Shown piece by piece: positions 8,272 through 17,132 of a DNA stretch of 64,000 nucleotides. Positions within the stretch are counted from its first letter, which is position 1. Every line of letters starts with the position of its first letter. A program made the translations under genes and the position numbers. Origin of the DNA: Bradyrhizobium sediminis (GTDB taxonomy: Bacteria > Pseudomonadota > Alphaproteobacteria > Rhizobiales > Xanthobacteraceae); the NCBI RefSeq assembly GCF_018736085.1, contig NZ_CP076134.1, positions 1,374,501 to 1,438,500 of the forward strand. The letters run 5' to 3'. Under the pieces are notes generated by a model. That model did not search any database and was not told the origin of the DNA. It saw only the letters and a list, made by a program, of their open reading frames with translations.

Positions 8272-9327
8272 CTAGCGCAGGCTGGCGTTGATCCTGTCGA
8301 GCGCGGTGGTGCCGGGGCAGAGGTCTTTTGCTTCAAGCGTGTTGAGCGGCGTTTCCACGGTATCGAGATGGCTGTGCAGGTCGTCCGACTCGGGATCGAC
8401 GTACAATAGCCCGGTGACGATCTGGCCCTTGGCGGCGTGCTTCTGCAGGAACGTCATCGCCCCGACGCGATCATGCGCGTCGTAATCGGCATCGATCTTG
8501 CGTAGCGCGATCCTGGAGCCGTCGTGCTGCTCGACCACCTGCACCGTGCCCGGCGCGTAATCCACCGAGATCGGGTCGCGGCCGGTGATGACGTCGAGGC
8601 GGTTCACCGCATCGTTGTGTTCGCGCACATAGTCGAAGCTCTTGGTCGAGCCGGCGTGATTGTTGAAGGCGATGCAGGGGCTGATCACGTCGATGAACGC
8701 CGCGCCCTTGTGCTGGATCGCGGCGGCGATCAGCGGCACCAATTGGGTCTTGTCGCCGGAGAAGCCGCGCGCCACGAAGCTCGCGCCAAGTTGCAGCGCG
8801 ATCGCCACCAGGTCGATGGCGTTGTCGGTATTGGTCACGCCCTTCTTGGACTTCGAGCCGCGGTCGGCGGTGGCCGAGAACTGGCCCTTGGTCAGACCGT
8901 AGACGCCGTTGTTCTCGACGATATAGGTCATGTTGACGCCGCGCCGGATCGAATGCGCGAACTGGCCGAAGCCGATCGAGGCCGAATCGCCGTCGCCGGA
9001 GACGCCGAGATAGATCAGGTCGCGGTTGGCGAGATTGGCGCCGGTCAGTACCGACGGCATCCGGCCGTGCACCGAATTGAAGCCGTGCGAATTGCCGAGG
9101 AAATAATCGGGCGTCTTCGAGGAGCAACCGATGCCGGAAATCTTGGCGACGCGATGCGGCTCGATCGACAGCTCGAAACAGGCCTCGATGATCGAAGCGG
9201 TGATCGAGTCATGGCCGCAGCCGGCGCACAGCGTCGAGATCTTGCCCTCGTAATCCCTGTGGGTGAAGCCGAGATCATTCTTGGGCAGGCCGGGATGATG
9301 GAATTTCGGCTTGGCGATATAGGTCAT
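8272..9327 (-). CDS. korB: 2-oxoacid:ferredoxin oxidoreductase beta subunit (2-oxoglutarate type)
   Basis: 351 residues. It carries the thiamine-diphosphate and iron-sulfur motifs of the beta subunit: CAGCGHD (residues 34-40), GIGCSSKTPDYF, the TPP/Mg motif GVSGDGDSASIGFGQF and ENNGVYGLTKGQ. The enzyme cleaves a 2-oxoacid oxidatively with CoA to give an acyl-CoA, CO2 and reduced ferredoxin. Its start overlaps the korA stop by four bases, so both subunits are translationally coupled. 2-Oxoglutarate is the likely substrate from family resemblance, but substrate choice cannot be read with certainty. Confidence 0.9.
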   Translation of the reverse strand: MTYIAKPKFHHPGLPKNDLGFTHRDYEGKISTLCAGCGHDSITASIIEACFELSIEPHRVAKISGIGCSSKTPDYFLGNSHGFNSVHGRMPSVLTGANLANRDLIYLGVSGDGDSASIGFGQFAHSIRRGVNMTYIVENNGVYGLTKGQFSATADRGSKSKKGVTNTDNAIDLVAIALQLGASFVARGFSGDKTQLVPLIAAAIQHKGAAFIDVISPCIAFNNHAGSTKSFDYVREHNDAVNRLDVITGRDPISVDYAPGTVQVVEQHDGSRIALRKIDADYDAHDRVGAMTFLQKHAAKGQIVTGLLYVDPESDDLHSHLDTVETPLNTLEAKDLCPGTTALDRINASLR

Positions 9328-11171
9328 GACTTCACCTTGCGGAGCGGGGTCAGCTTGAGCTGGTCCTGATGGTCGCCGATCGCGCCGGCGATGAAGCGCG
9401 CGGTAATCGGCGTGCCATCGTAATGCAGGATCGGAACCAGCCGGACCGGATCGATGCCGTTCTCGTTGACGATCAGCGAGCGCAGCTGCGAGTCGCGGTT
9501 CTGCTCGACCACATAGACGAAGTCGTGGTCGGCGATGAAGCTCGCGACGCTGGAATGGAACGGGAAGGCGCGGATCCTCAAACGATCAAGCTGATGCCCG
9601 TTCGCCTCCAGCAGCCCGATCGCCTCGTCCATGGCCGGCGCGGTCGAGCCGAAATAGATCACGCCGTATTTGGTGGGCTTGGCGGCGTTGGCCTGCAGCG
9701 GCCGCGGCACCATGTCCTGGGCGGTCTCGAACTTGCGCACCAGCCGCTGCATGTTGTCGGCATAGACCGAGCCTTCCTCGGAGTAGCGCGCATAACGGTC
9801 GCGCGAAGTGCCGCGGGTAAAGTACGAGCCCTTGGTCGGGTGGGTGCCGGGATAGGTGCGGTAGGGGATGCCGTCGCCATCGACGTCGAGGTAGCGGCCG
9901 AAGTCGCGGCCGTCGTCGAGCATTTCGGCGGTCATTACCTTGCCGCGGTCATACTGCCTTGCGTCGTCCCACTTCAGCGGGCGGCACAGCCGGTGGTTCA
10001 TGCCGATGTCGAGATCGAGCATGACGAAGATCGTGGTCTGCAGCCGCTCGGCGAGATCGAAGGCTTGCGCTGCGAATTCGAAGGCTTCGGCCGGGTCTTC
10101 CGGCAACAGCAGCACGTGCTTGGTGTCGCCGTGCGAGGCATAGGCGCAGGCGATAATGTCGCACTGCTGGGTGCGCGTCGGCATGCCGGTCGAGGGGCCG
10201 GCACGCTGCACGTTCATGATCACGGCCGGAATCTCGGCGAAATAGGACAGGCCGATGAACTCCGTCATCAGCGAGATGCCGGGGCCGGAGGTGGCGGTGA
10301 AGGCGCGGGCGCCGTTCCAGGACGCGCCGATCACGATGCCGATCGAGGCCAGTTCGTCCTCGCCCTGCACGATGGCGTATTTCGCCTTGCCGGTTTCGGG
10401 ATCGTGCCGCAGCTTCTTGCAGTGGCTGGTGAAGGCGTCGGCAAGCGAAGACGACGGCGTGATCGGATACCAGGCGCAAACCGTGGCGCCGCCATAGACC
10501 GCGCCGAGGGCTGCTGCGTTGTTGCCTTCGATGAAGATGCGGTCGCCGACCTTGTCGGCCTTCTTGATGCGCAGGCCGATCGGACATTTCAGGTTCTGCA
10601 GCGCCCAGTCGCGGCCGAGATGCAGCGCGTGGACGTTCGATGACAAGAGCTTTTCCTTGCCCTTGTACTGCTCGCCGATCAGCTGCTCGACCAGCTTCGG
10701 GTCCATGTCGAGAAGGGCGCAGAGCGCGCCGAGATAGATGATGTTCTTGAACAGCTGGCGCTGGCGCGGGTCGGTATAGGTCGAGTTGGTGATGGCGGTC
10801 AGCGGCACGCCGATCACGGTGATGTCGGCGCGGAATTTCGACGCCGGCATCGGCTTGGTCGAATCGTAGAACAGGTAGCCGCCGGGCTCGATCGAGGCGA
10901 GGTCCTTGTCCCAGGTCTGCGGGTTCATCGCCACCATCATGTCGACGCCGCCACGGGCGCCGAGATGACCGTCCTCGGTGACCCGCACCTCGTACCAGGT
11001 CGGCAGGCCCTGGATGTTGGAGGGAAAGATGTTGCGCGGCGACACCGGCACGCCGTGGCGCAGGATCGAGCGCGCGAACATTTCGTTGGCGCTCGCCGAG
11101 CCCGAGCCGTTGACGTTGGCGAAGCGGACGACGAAGTCGTTTACGCTGCTGATCGGGCTTTGGACGGGCAT
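9324..11171 (-). CDS. korA: 2-oxoacid:ferredoxin oxidoreductase alpha subunit (fused gamma-alpha)
   Basis: 615 residues from the ATG at 11171. The first 190 or so residues form the gamma domain (GSGSASANEMFARSILRHG), and the rest the pyrimidine-binding alpha domain (AWYPITPSSSLADAF, TATSGPGISLMTEF, RAGPSTGMPTRTQQ). This fused arrangement is the usual one for two-subunit KorAB enzymes. The frame is open upstream to 11477, but that region codes for the C-terminus of KorC in another frame. The true KorA start lies 31 bp inside korC, indicating tight coupling in a korC-korA-korB operon. Confidence 0.9.
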   Translation of the reverse strand: MPVQSPISSVNDFVVRFANVNGSGSASANEMFARSILRHGVPVSPRNIFPSNIQGLPTWYEVRVTEDGHLGARGGVDMMVAMNPQTWDKDLASIEPGGYLFYDSTKPMPASKFRADITVIGVPLTAITNSTYTDPRQRQLFKNIIYLGALCALLDMDPKLVEQLIGEQYKGKEKLLSSNVHALHLGRDWALQNLKCPIGLRIKKADKVGDRIFIEGNNAAALGAVYGGATVCAWYPITPSSSLADAFTSHCKKLRHDPETGKAKYAIVQGEDELASIGIVIGASWNGARAFTATSGPGISLMTEFIGLSYFAEIPAVIMNVQRAGPSTGMPTRTQQCDIIACAYASHGDTKHVLLLPEDPAEAFEFAAQAFDLAERLQTTIFVMLDLDIGMNHRLCRPLKWDDARQYDRGKVMTAEMLDDGRDFGRYLDVDGDGIPYRTYPGTHPTKGSYFTRGTSRDRYARYSEEGSVYADNMQRLVRKFETAQDMVPRPLQANAAKPTKYGVIYFGSTAPAMDEAIGLLEANGHQLDRLRIRAFPFHSSVASFIADHDFVYVVEQNRDSQLRSLIVNENGIDPVRLVPILHYDGTPITARFIAGAIGDHQDQLKLTPLRKVKS

Positions 11172-12940
11172 GATGAACCTGCGTGTGTCATATCGATGAG
11201 GTATTTCTGCATGTCCCAGGCGCCGGTGGGACAGCGTTCGGCGCACAGCCCGCAATGCAGGCAGACGTCCTCGTCCTTGACCATGACGCGGCCGGTCTTG
11301 AGACCGTCGGCGACGTAGAGGTTTTGGTCCGGATGCAGCGAAGGCGCTTTCAGCCGCGCCCGCAGATCGGCTTCCTCGCCGTTTGGCGTGAAGGTGATGC
11401 AGTCCATCGGGCAGATATCGACGCAGGCGTCGCATTCGATGCACAAGGGAGCTGCGAAGACGGTCTGGACGTCGCAATTCAGGCAGCGGTGCGCCTCGCC
11501 GAGCGCCAGCTTGACGTCATAGCCGAGTTCGACTTCGGCGCGGATGTCCTGCAGCGCGATGACCTTGTCGCGATGCGGCACCTTGTAACGCTTGTCGGGG
11601 GAAATGTCGTTGTCGTAGCTCCACTCGTGGATGCCCATCTTCTGCGAGGAGACATGCACTTCCGGCAGCGGACGCTCGGTGATGTCCTCGCCCGAGAGCA
11701 GCCTGTGGATCGAGAGCGCGGCGTCGTGGCCATGCGCTACCGCCCAGATGATGTTCTTGGGACCGAAGGCGGCGTCGCCGCCGAAGAACACCTTCGGATT
11801 GGTCGATCCCATGGTCTTGGCGTCGACCTTGGGCATGTTCCATTTGTCGAATTCGACGCCGCAGTCGCGCTCGATCCAGGGGAACGCGTTCTCCTGGCCG
11901 ACCGCGACCAGCACGTCGTCGCAGGGAATGGTCTGGTCAGGTTCGCCTGATGGCACCAGGTTGCGGCGGCCGCCTGCGTCGTACTCCGCCTTCACCTTCT
12001 GGAAGGTGACGCCGGTGAGCTTGCCGTTGTCGTGGGTGAAGGCGATCGGCACCATGAAGTTGAGGATCGGAATGTCCTCGTGCAGGGCGTCTTCCTTCTC
12101 CCAGGGAGAGGCCTTCATTTCCTCGAAGCCGGAACGCACGATCACCTTGACGTCCTCGCCGCCGAGACGGCGCGCGGTGCGGCAGCAGTCCATCGCGGTG
12201 TTGCCGCCGCCGAGCACGATCACGCGCTTGCCGATCGTGCTGGTGTGCTCGAACGAGACCGAAGCCAGCCATTCGATGCCGATATGGATATGGCTGGCGG
12301 CCTCCTTGCGGCCGGGAATGTCGAGTTCGCGGCCGCGCGGCGCGCCGGAGCCGACGAAGATGGCGTCGTAGTTCTCACCGAGCAGCTTCTTCAGGCTGTC
12401 GATGCGCTGGCCGCCCCTGAACTCGATGCCGAGGTTGAGGATGTAGCTGGTTTCCTCGTCGATCACCGAATCCGGCAGCCGGAACTTCGGAATCTGCGTC
12501 CGCATCATGCCGCCGGCCTTGGGGTCCTGGTCGAACACGGTGCAGTGATAGCCGAGCGGCGCGAGGTCGCGGGCCACCGTCAGCGAGGCGGGGCCGCCGC
12601 CGACGATCGCGATGCGCTTGCCGTTCTTCGCCGACGGCCGCGGCATGCGGCCCTTGACGTCGTCCTTGAAGTCGGCGGCGACGCGCTTCAGCCGGCAGAT
12701 CGCCACCGGCGTCTCCTCGACGCGGCCGCGGCGGCAGGCGGGCTCGCACGGACGATCGCAGGTGCGTCCCAGAATTCCGGGAAACACATTCGATTTCCAG
12801 TTGATCATGTAGGCGTCGCTGTAGCGGCCTTCAGCAATCAAGCGGATGTATTCTGGAACTGGCGTATGCGCGGGACAGGCCCATTGGCAGTCGACTACCT
12901 TGTGAAAGTAGTCCGGCGCCGAGATATCAGTCGGTTTCAT
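11141..12940 (-). CDS. korC: FAD/NAD(P)-binding, ferredoxin-domain subunit of the 2-oxoacid oxidoreductase (GltD-like)
   Basis: 599 residues. An N-terminal Cys-rich iron-sulfur domain (CQWACPAH, GRTCDRPCEPACRRG) is followed by two Rossmann folds of the glutamate-synthase small-subunit type (IVGGGPASLTVARDLA; VIVLGGGNTAMDCCRTA), and a C-terminal 8Fe-8S ferredoxin domain (CIECDACVDICPMDC and CLHCGLCAERCPTGA). Such a subunit would pass electrons from KorAB to NAD(P). An equivalent third subunit is known from the 2-oxoglutarate:NADP oxidoreductase of Azoarcus evansii. It is the first gene of the operon; about 230 bp of upstream DNA separates it from the next gene, so the promoter should lie in 12941-13100. 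Confidence 0.85.
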   Translation of the reverse strand: MKPTDISAPDYFHKVVDCQWACPAHTPVPEYIRLIAEGRYSDAYMINWKSNVFPGILGRTCDRPCEPACRRGRVEETPVAICRLKRVAADFKDDVKGRMPRPSAKNGKRIAIVGGGPASLTVARDLAPLGYHCTVFDQDPKAGGMMRTQIPKFRLPDSVIDEETSYILNLGIEFRGGQRIDSLKKLLGENYDAIFVGSGAPRGRELDIPGRKEAASHIHIGIEWLASVSFEHTSTIGKRVIVLGGGNTAMDCCRTARRLGGEDVKVIVRSGFEEMKASPWEKEDALHEDIPILNFMVPIAFTHDNGKLTGVTFQKVKAEYDAGGRRNLVPSGEPDQTIPCDDVLVAVGQENAFPWIERDCGVEFDKWNMPKVDAKTMGSTNPKVFFGGDAAFGPKNIIWAVAHGHDAALSIHRLLSGEDITERPLPEVHVSSQKMGIHEWSYDNDISPDKRYKVPHRDKVIALQDIRAEVELGYDVKLALGEAHRCLNCDVQTVFAAPLCIECDACVDICPMDCITFTPNGEEADLRARLKAPSLHPDQNLYVADGLKTGRVMVKDEDVCLHCGLCAERCPTGAWDMQKYLIDMTHAGSSCPSKARSAA

Positions 12941-13168
12941 TCCTACCTTGTCCGCGCAATTTCAAGGAAGGCGCGGCCTTATCTTTGCCCGCGAACGCTC
13001 AGCCGGCGTTCTTGTGGTTTTCGAATTGGATCATAGGCTTACCTTATTAGAGCCATTCCAGAGCGTGCACAAAGGCAAATTTATCTCATCTCCAGCTTTC
13101 ATGGCTGGGCCGCCATAACGTTAGTGTCATCGTGTGCTATGTCGCGGTGCAGCATGTGCAGCGCAGCG

Positions 13169-13828
13169 CTAAATGTCGCTTTTCGCGAGGTCCCACATCA
13201 AATTGTAGACGCCGCTCGTGATCACCAGCGGTTTGCACGCGGCATTGCCGGCGATGCGCGCGGCAGCCGCCGGGATCGCATTCACATCCGTGGCATCGAT
13301 CAGCACGAACCAGTCGCCGGCGCCGGGATTGGTGGCCGAGGGATCATCGGTGATGGGCCGTGACAGTGCCGGATCGCACTCGATCAGATGCATCGAGATG
13401 ATGCCGTCGAGCGCATGCGGATCGAACTGGTTCCGCAACGCGCTGCGCAGTCCATCCATATCGCCGGTTGGGCGGAGGCGGATGATGCCGAGCGCGGCGC
13501 CTCGGCCCTGACCGCAGCTGATGGTGATGCGTGCCACCGCGCGGATCATGTTCTTGAAACGGGCGATGTTGGTCTTCGACCAGTCGGTCTGGTTGGCCAG
13601 CGCGGTGCGATAGGCCGGGCTGTCGAGCACATCGAAGGTGGCGGTGGAATAGAGGCTGAGATATTTCGGCTTGCCGTCATGCGCGACATAGCGCCGGGCC
13701 TCGAGGAAGCCGGGAATCGCGACGCGCTCTTTGAGATGCTCGCGGTCGTACCAGCGGTTGAACTCGGCTTCATCGGACGGATCGATGTCCATCGATGTCA
13801 GCAGCATTCCCTTTCCGGCGAGAGGCAT
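13169..13828 (-). CDS. Hypothetical protein, probable duplicated dimeric alpha/beta-barrel
   Basis: 219 residues from the ATG at 13828, preceded by AGGGA about eleven bases upstream. The sequence appears to have two halves. The first (MDIDPSDEAEFNRWYDREHLKERVAIPGF) has the N-x-W-Y-[DN]-x-E-H pattern of dimeric alpha/beta-barrel (EthD-like) proteins. The second (DWFVLIDATDVNAIPAAAARIAG) is weaker. No catalytic function can be assigned. It lies 13 bp downstream of the proline iminopeptidase-like gene on the same strand, so it is the last gene of the pqq transcript if that transcript continues this far. Confidence 0.65.
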   Translation of the reverse strand: MPLAGKGMLLTSMDIDPSDEAEFNRWYDREHLKERVAIPGFLEARRYVAHDGKPKYLSLYSTATFDVLDSPAYRTALANQTDWSKTNIARFKNMIRAVARITISCGQGRGAALGIIRLRPTGDMDGLRSALRNQFDPHALDGIISMHLIECDPALSRPITDDPSATNPGAGDWFVLIDATDVNAIPAAAARIAGNAACKPLVITSGVYNLMWDLAKSDI

Positions 13829-13841
13829 GTTCGGATCGTCC

Positions 13842-14831
13842 CTATCGATTGATTTTGGAAGCAAGGTCCGAGATCGCCTTCATCACGGCGTCCCTGACGC
13901 CGGGATCATACAGCGAGTGGCCGGCGCCCTCGACGAGACGCACTTCGGCTTCGGGCCATGCCGCGGCGAGCGCATGCGAGGTTGCCGGCGGGCACAGCAG
14001 ATCATAGCGGCCTTGCACGATGATCCCGGGAATCCCCTTGAGCTTGCCGGCCTGATCGAGAAGCTGATCGGGCTGCATGAAGCAATCGTTGCGAAAATAA
14101 TGCGCTTCCATGAACGGCGTCGCAGGGAGGGCGCGGGACGAATTCAGCGACGCCAGATCGAGCCGGACGCGATTTGGAGCGTGTTCGGAGAGGATGCGTT
14201 CGGTCTCGCCCCAGGCGCGGGCGGCAGGGCCGTGGATGGCCGGATCGGAATCGAGAATACGGCGGAAGTAGGCATCCAGCGGTTGCGCCCGTTCTTCGGG
14301 CGGCAGCACGCTGAGGAAATCTTCGGAGAGACCGGGATGCAGGCGTGGCAGCGCATCGAGGAAGGCGCTTTCGAGTTCGCCTCGGGTGCCGAGAAAGGTC
14401 GCGCGCAGTACGATGCCTGTCACCCGATCGGGGTGCGTCTCGGCATAGGCCAGCGCCAGCGTCGCGCCCCAGGAGCCGCCGACGATCATCCAGCGTCGAA
14501 AGCCGAATTTCTCGCGGATCATTTCCATATCCGCAATCAGATGCGGCAGCGTGTTGTCGTCGCGGCGGCCCTTGGGACGGCTTCGCCCGGCGCCGCGCTG
14601 ATCGAACAGCACGGCGTGAAAGCGTTCCGGGTCGAACAGCCGGCGGTGATCGGGCTGGTAGCCGCTGCCGGGCCCGCCATGCAGATAGACCGCCGGAATG
14701 CCGTCGACCCGGCCGACGGTCTCGACATGGATCTCGTGGCCATCGCCGACCGGCAGCAGTTCCGATGTCAGCGGTGCGAAGGGATCGGAGCGGTGGCCGC
14801 GTGCCTTGCCCGCGCCGGCGTCAGGCGCCAT
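13842..14831 (-). CDS. pip: Proline iminopeptidase-like alpha/beta hydrolase
   Basis: 329 residues from the ATG at 14831, which lies 11 bp inside the end of pqqE; the frame is open further upstream but only inside pqqE. It has the oxyanion-hole motif HGGPGSG, the strand motif FDQRGAGRSRP typical of prolyl iminopeptidases (peptidase S33), the nucleophile elbow GGSWGATLALAYAE, and the late EGAGHSL with the catalytic histidine. Known Pip enzymes release N-terminal proline from peptides. The overlap with pqqE implies coupled translation with the pqq operon. Either it processes PqqA-derived peptides or it only shares expression; no proteolytic pqqF/pqqG gene is visible. Confidence 0.88.
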   Translation of the reverse strand: MAPDAGAGKARGHRSDPFAPLTSELLPVGDGHEIHVETVGRVDGIPAVYLHGGPGSGYQPDHRRLFDPERFHAVLFDQRGAGRSRPKGRRDDNTLPHLIADMEMIREKFGFRRWMIVGGSWGATLALAYAETHPDRVTGIVLRATFLGTRGELESAFLDALPRLHPGLSEDFLSVLPPEERAQPLDAYFRRILDSDPAIHGPAARAWGETERILSEHAPNRVRLDLASLNSSRALPATPFMEAHYFRNDCFMQPDQLLDQAGKLKGIPGIIVQGRYDLLCPPATSHALAAAWPEAEVRLVEGAGHSLYDPGVRDAVMKAISDLASKINR

Positions 14832-16029
14832 GGCCGCCGCCCGTCTCGGGCGTTCCCCCGGCGAAATTACGATAGATGAAGCGGTCGTTGCCGGCCGCGG
14901 CCTCCAGTTCGGCCTGCTTGAAGATATGCTCATGTATCGGCGACAGCGTGCAGGCCGGGTCGGTATTGCCGGCGTCGCCCGACAGCGCGAAGGCCTGGCA
15001 GCGGCAGCCGCCGAAATCGATCTCCCGGAACTCACAGCTCTTGCACGGCTCCTTCATCCAGCCGGTGCCGCGATAGCGGTTGAAGGCTTCGGAATTCTGC
15101 CAGATCCAGGCGATCGAATGATTCGACCGCACCGACAGGAATTCCAGCCCGGTGATGGATTCGGCGGCGTGGCAGGGCAGGATCTTGCCTGATGGAGAAA
15201 TGTTGAAGAACTGCCGGCCCCAGCCGCCCATGCATTTCTTCGGCCGCAGCGCGTAATAGTCCGGCACCACATAGTCGATGGCGAGAATGCCCTTCAGTCG
15301 CGCCTGGGCTTCCTCGACGATGCGGCTGGTCTCCTCGATCTGCGCGGGCGTCGGCATCAGCGCCGTGCGGTTCTTCAGCGCCCAGCCGTAATACTGCACG
15401 TTGGCGACCTCGAGCCGGTCGGCATCGAGATCGACCGCCATCTGGATAATGTCGGACAACTGATACAGGTTCTGCCGGTGCATCACCGCATTGACGGTGA
15501 GCGGCAAATCGAGTTCGCGCGTCCACTTCGCAACTTTGAGCTTCTTCTCATGCGCGTGTTTGAAGCCGGCCACCCGATCGGCGACCACAGGCTCGTTGCC
15601 CTGAAAACTGATCTGCACGTGGCACAGCCCGGCGCCCGCCAGCGCGGAAAGCCTTTCGCGTGTCAGCAGCACGGCCGAGGTGATGAGATTGGAGTACAGC
15701 CCGACATCGCTGGCGTGCTGCACCAGTTCGACCAAGTCCTTGCGCGCGGTGGGTTCGCCGCCGGAGAAATGAATCTGCAGCACGCCGATGTCGGCGAGTT
15801 CGGTGAGAACCTTCTTCCATTCCTCGGTCGTCAGCTCGCTGCCGCCGCGGTCGAGTTCGATCGGGTTGGAGCAATAGGGGCACTGCAGCGGACAACGATG
15901 CGTCAGCTCGGCGAGCACTGCGAGCGGAATTCCAAAAGCCTCCGCCGTCGAGCCGCGCGCCTCCAGCACCGCGAGCCCGTCGGAGGGGTCGCTCGCGATC
16001 ACATGGGCGTCGGTCAGCGTCGGGCTCAT
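14821..16029 (-). CDS. pqqE: PqqA peptide cyclase, radical SAM
   Basis: 402 residues from the ATG at 16029, which overlaps the pqqD stop by four bases. The radical SAM cluster motif CPLQCPYC gives cysteines 46, 50 and 53. A GGEPT motif follows, and the C-terminal SPASM domain is cysteine-rich (CMGGWG, CHAAES, CKSCEFREIDFGGCRCQAF). PqqE forms the carbon-carbon bond between Glu and Tyr of PqqA, the first step of pyrroloquinoline quinone synthesis, with PqqD presenting the peptide. All expected motifs are intact and the length is close to the family norm of about 380. An upstream extension to 16179 would overlap pqqD entirely and is rejected. Confidence 0.96.
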   Translation of the reverse strand: MSPTLTDAHVIASDPSDGLAVLEARGSTAEAFGIPLAVLAELTHRCPLQCPYCSNPIELDRGGSELTTEEWKKVLTELADIGVLQIHFSGGEPTARKDLVELVQHASDVGLYSNLITSAVLLTRERLSALAGAGLCHVQISFQGNEPVVADRVAGFKHAHEKKLKVAKWTRELDLPLTVNAVMHRQNLYQLSDIIQMAVDLDADRLEVANVQYYGWALKNRTALMPTPAQIEETSRIVEEAQARLKGILAIDYVVPDYYALRPKKCMGGWGRQFFNISPSGKILPCHAAESITGLEFLSVRSNHSIAWIWQNSEAFNRYRGTGWMKEPCKSCEFREIDFGGCRCQAFALSGDAGNTDPACTLSPIHEHIFKQAELEAAAGNDRFIYRNFAGGTPETGGGHGA

Positions 16030-16340
16030 GACGTCTTCTCGCGTGCTTCGGTGAGGAATCCCTTGTCGGCGAGGTCCTGCAGCATGGCGATGACGTCGGC
16101 CGAGATCGCGGCGCGCTCGGCGGAGTATTTGGCCGCGAGCTGGTCGACCATGCCGGCGACGCTGCGAACGCCGTCGCAAAGTTGCAGCACTTCCACCGCG
16201 ATCTCGTCCGGCGCCAGCACGCGCTCCGGTGCCAGGATGACCCAGACCTGCCGCGTCTCATCGAATCTCAGCCTGGCGTGCCGCGGCAATACCGGCTGGC
16301 TCGCCTCGCTGACACTGATGTTGCGGCTGCGGCCTGCCAT
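16026..16340 (-). CDS. pqqD: PQQ biosynthesis peptide chaperone
   Basis: 104 residues, the usual size for PqqD. RHARLRFDETRQVWVILAPERVLAPDEIAVEVLQLCDG matches the RiPP recognition element fold, spread over residues 20-57 (only parts are diagnostic: the R-x-R-F-D-x-x-R-x-x-W-V-x-L-x-P-E pattern). It binds the PqqA leader and delivers it to PqqE. The gene lies 12 bp downstream of pqqC and overlaps pqqE by four bases, so the two products are made together. In some methylotrophs pqqC and pqqD are fused; here they are separate. Confidence 0.95.
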   Translation of the reverse strand: MAGRSRNISVSEASQPVLPRHARLRFDETRQVWVILAPERVLAPDEIAVEVLQLCDGVRSVAGMVDQLAAKYSAERAAISADVIAMLQDLADKGFLTEAREKTS

Positions 16341-16352
16341 CGCTGATTGCCT

Positions 16353-17132
16353 CTATTTGTCCTTGGGAACAAACGCGCCCGGCGGAATGTGACCGTCGAC
16401 ATAGGCATGATACAGCGCGTCGAGCTGAACCCATAGCACATTGGTCTTGAAGATCAGCGCATTGCAGACCAACTCGCGTTCCGCCGGCGTGGTCGCATGC
16501 TGCCTGACGTAGGCGAGCGCGAAATTGGCATCGCGCGGCGCCTGCGTCAGGCGCCGGCTGAAATAGCTCATGATATCAGGGTTGACGAAATCGTAATGCG
16601 CCAGCATGCCTGCGATGCGTTCTTCATGCAGGTTCGGCGCGAACAGTTCCGTCAGCGAGGAGGCGATGGCCTCCAGCGGGCTCTTGTCGCGGACGAAATG
16701 CACATAGGCCTCTACCGCAAAGCGCGTCGCGGGAAGAATGCCTTCGGTGGATTCGACGTAGGCGTTGTCGAGCCCCAGCCCCTCGGTCAGCTTCAGCCAG
16801 CGCTCGATGCCGCCTTCGGTGCCGAGATCGCCGTCATGGTCCTCGATCCGGTGCCGCCATTCCAGCCGGATGCCGCGGTCGCGAAAGCGCGAGATCACCA
16901 CCGCGTCCTTGATGGGAATGGTGCTCTGGTAATAATAGCGGTTCAGCGCCCAGGCCTGCACCTGACCCTTGTTCAGTTTGCCGCCGTGCAGCAGCCGGTG
17001 AAACGGATGCAGATTGTGATAGCGGGTGGCTCCGATCTGGCGGAGCGTGGCTTCGAGTTCCTCGGCGCTGTTCAGCGGCGCGCTGCCGGCGAGCGAAAAG
17101 GCCGTCATCCCGTTCAGGTTCATCGCGTTCAC
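16353..17132 (-). CDS. pqqC: Pyrroloquinoline-quinone synthase
   Basis: 259 residues with the all-helical PqqC signature: YHNLHPFHRLLHGGKL near the N-terminus, QAWALNRYYYQSTIPIKD, and WRHRIEDHDGD, whose histidines and arginines line the active site. PqqC is a cofactorless oxidase that performs the final eight-electron oxidation and ring closure to PQQ. Its start overlaps the pqqB stop (17129-17132). The length and motifs agree with known enzymes (about 250 residues). Confidence 0.96.
   Translation of the reverse strand: MNAMNLNGMTAFSLAGSAPLNSAEELEATLRQIGATRYHNLHPFHRLLHGGKLNKGQVQAWALNRYYYQSTIPIKDAVVISRFRDRGIRLEWRHRIEDHDGDLGTEGGIERWLKLTEGLGLDNAYVESTEGILPATRFAVEAYVHFVRDKSPLEAIASSLTELFAPNLHEERIAGMLAHYDFVNPDIMSYFSRRLTQAPRDANFALAYVRQHATTPAERELVCNALIFKTNVLWVQLDALYHAYVDGHIPPGAFVPKDK

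Noticed and set aside
9369..10643. 424-codon plus-strand frame over korA
   Set aside because: Antisense to korA, with Arg/Val/Gly/Asp-rich composition and no motif; typical shadow frame.
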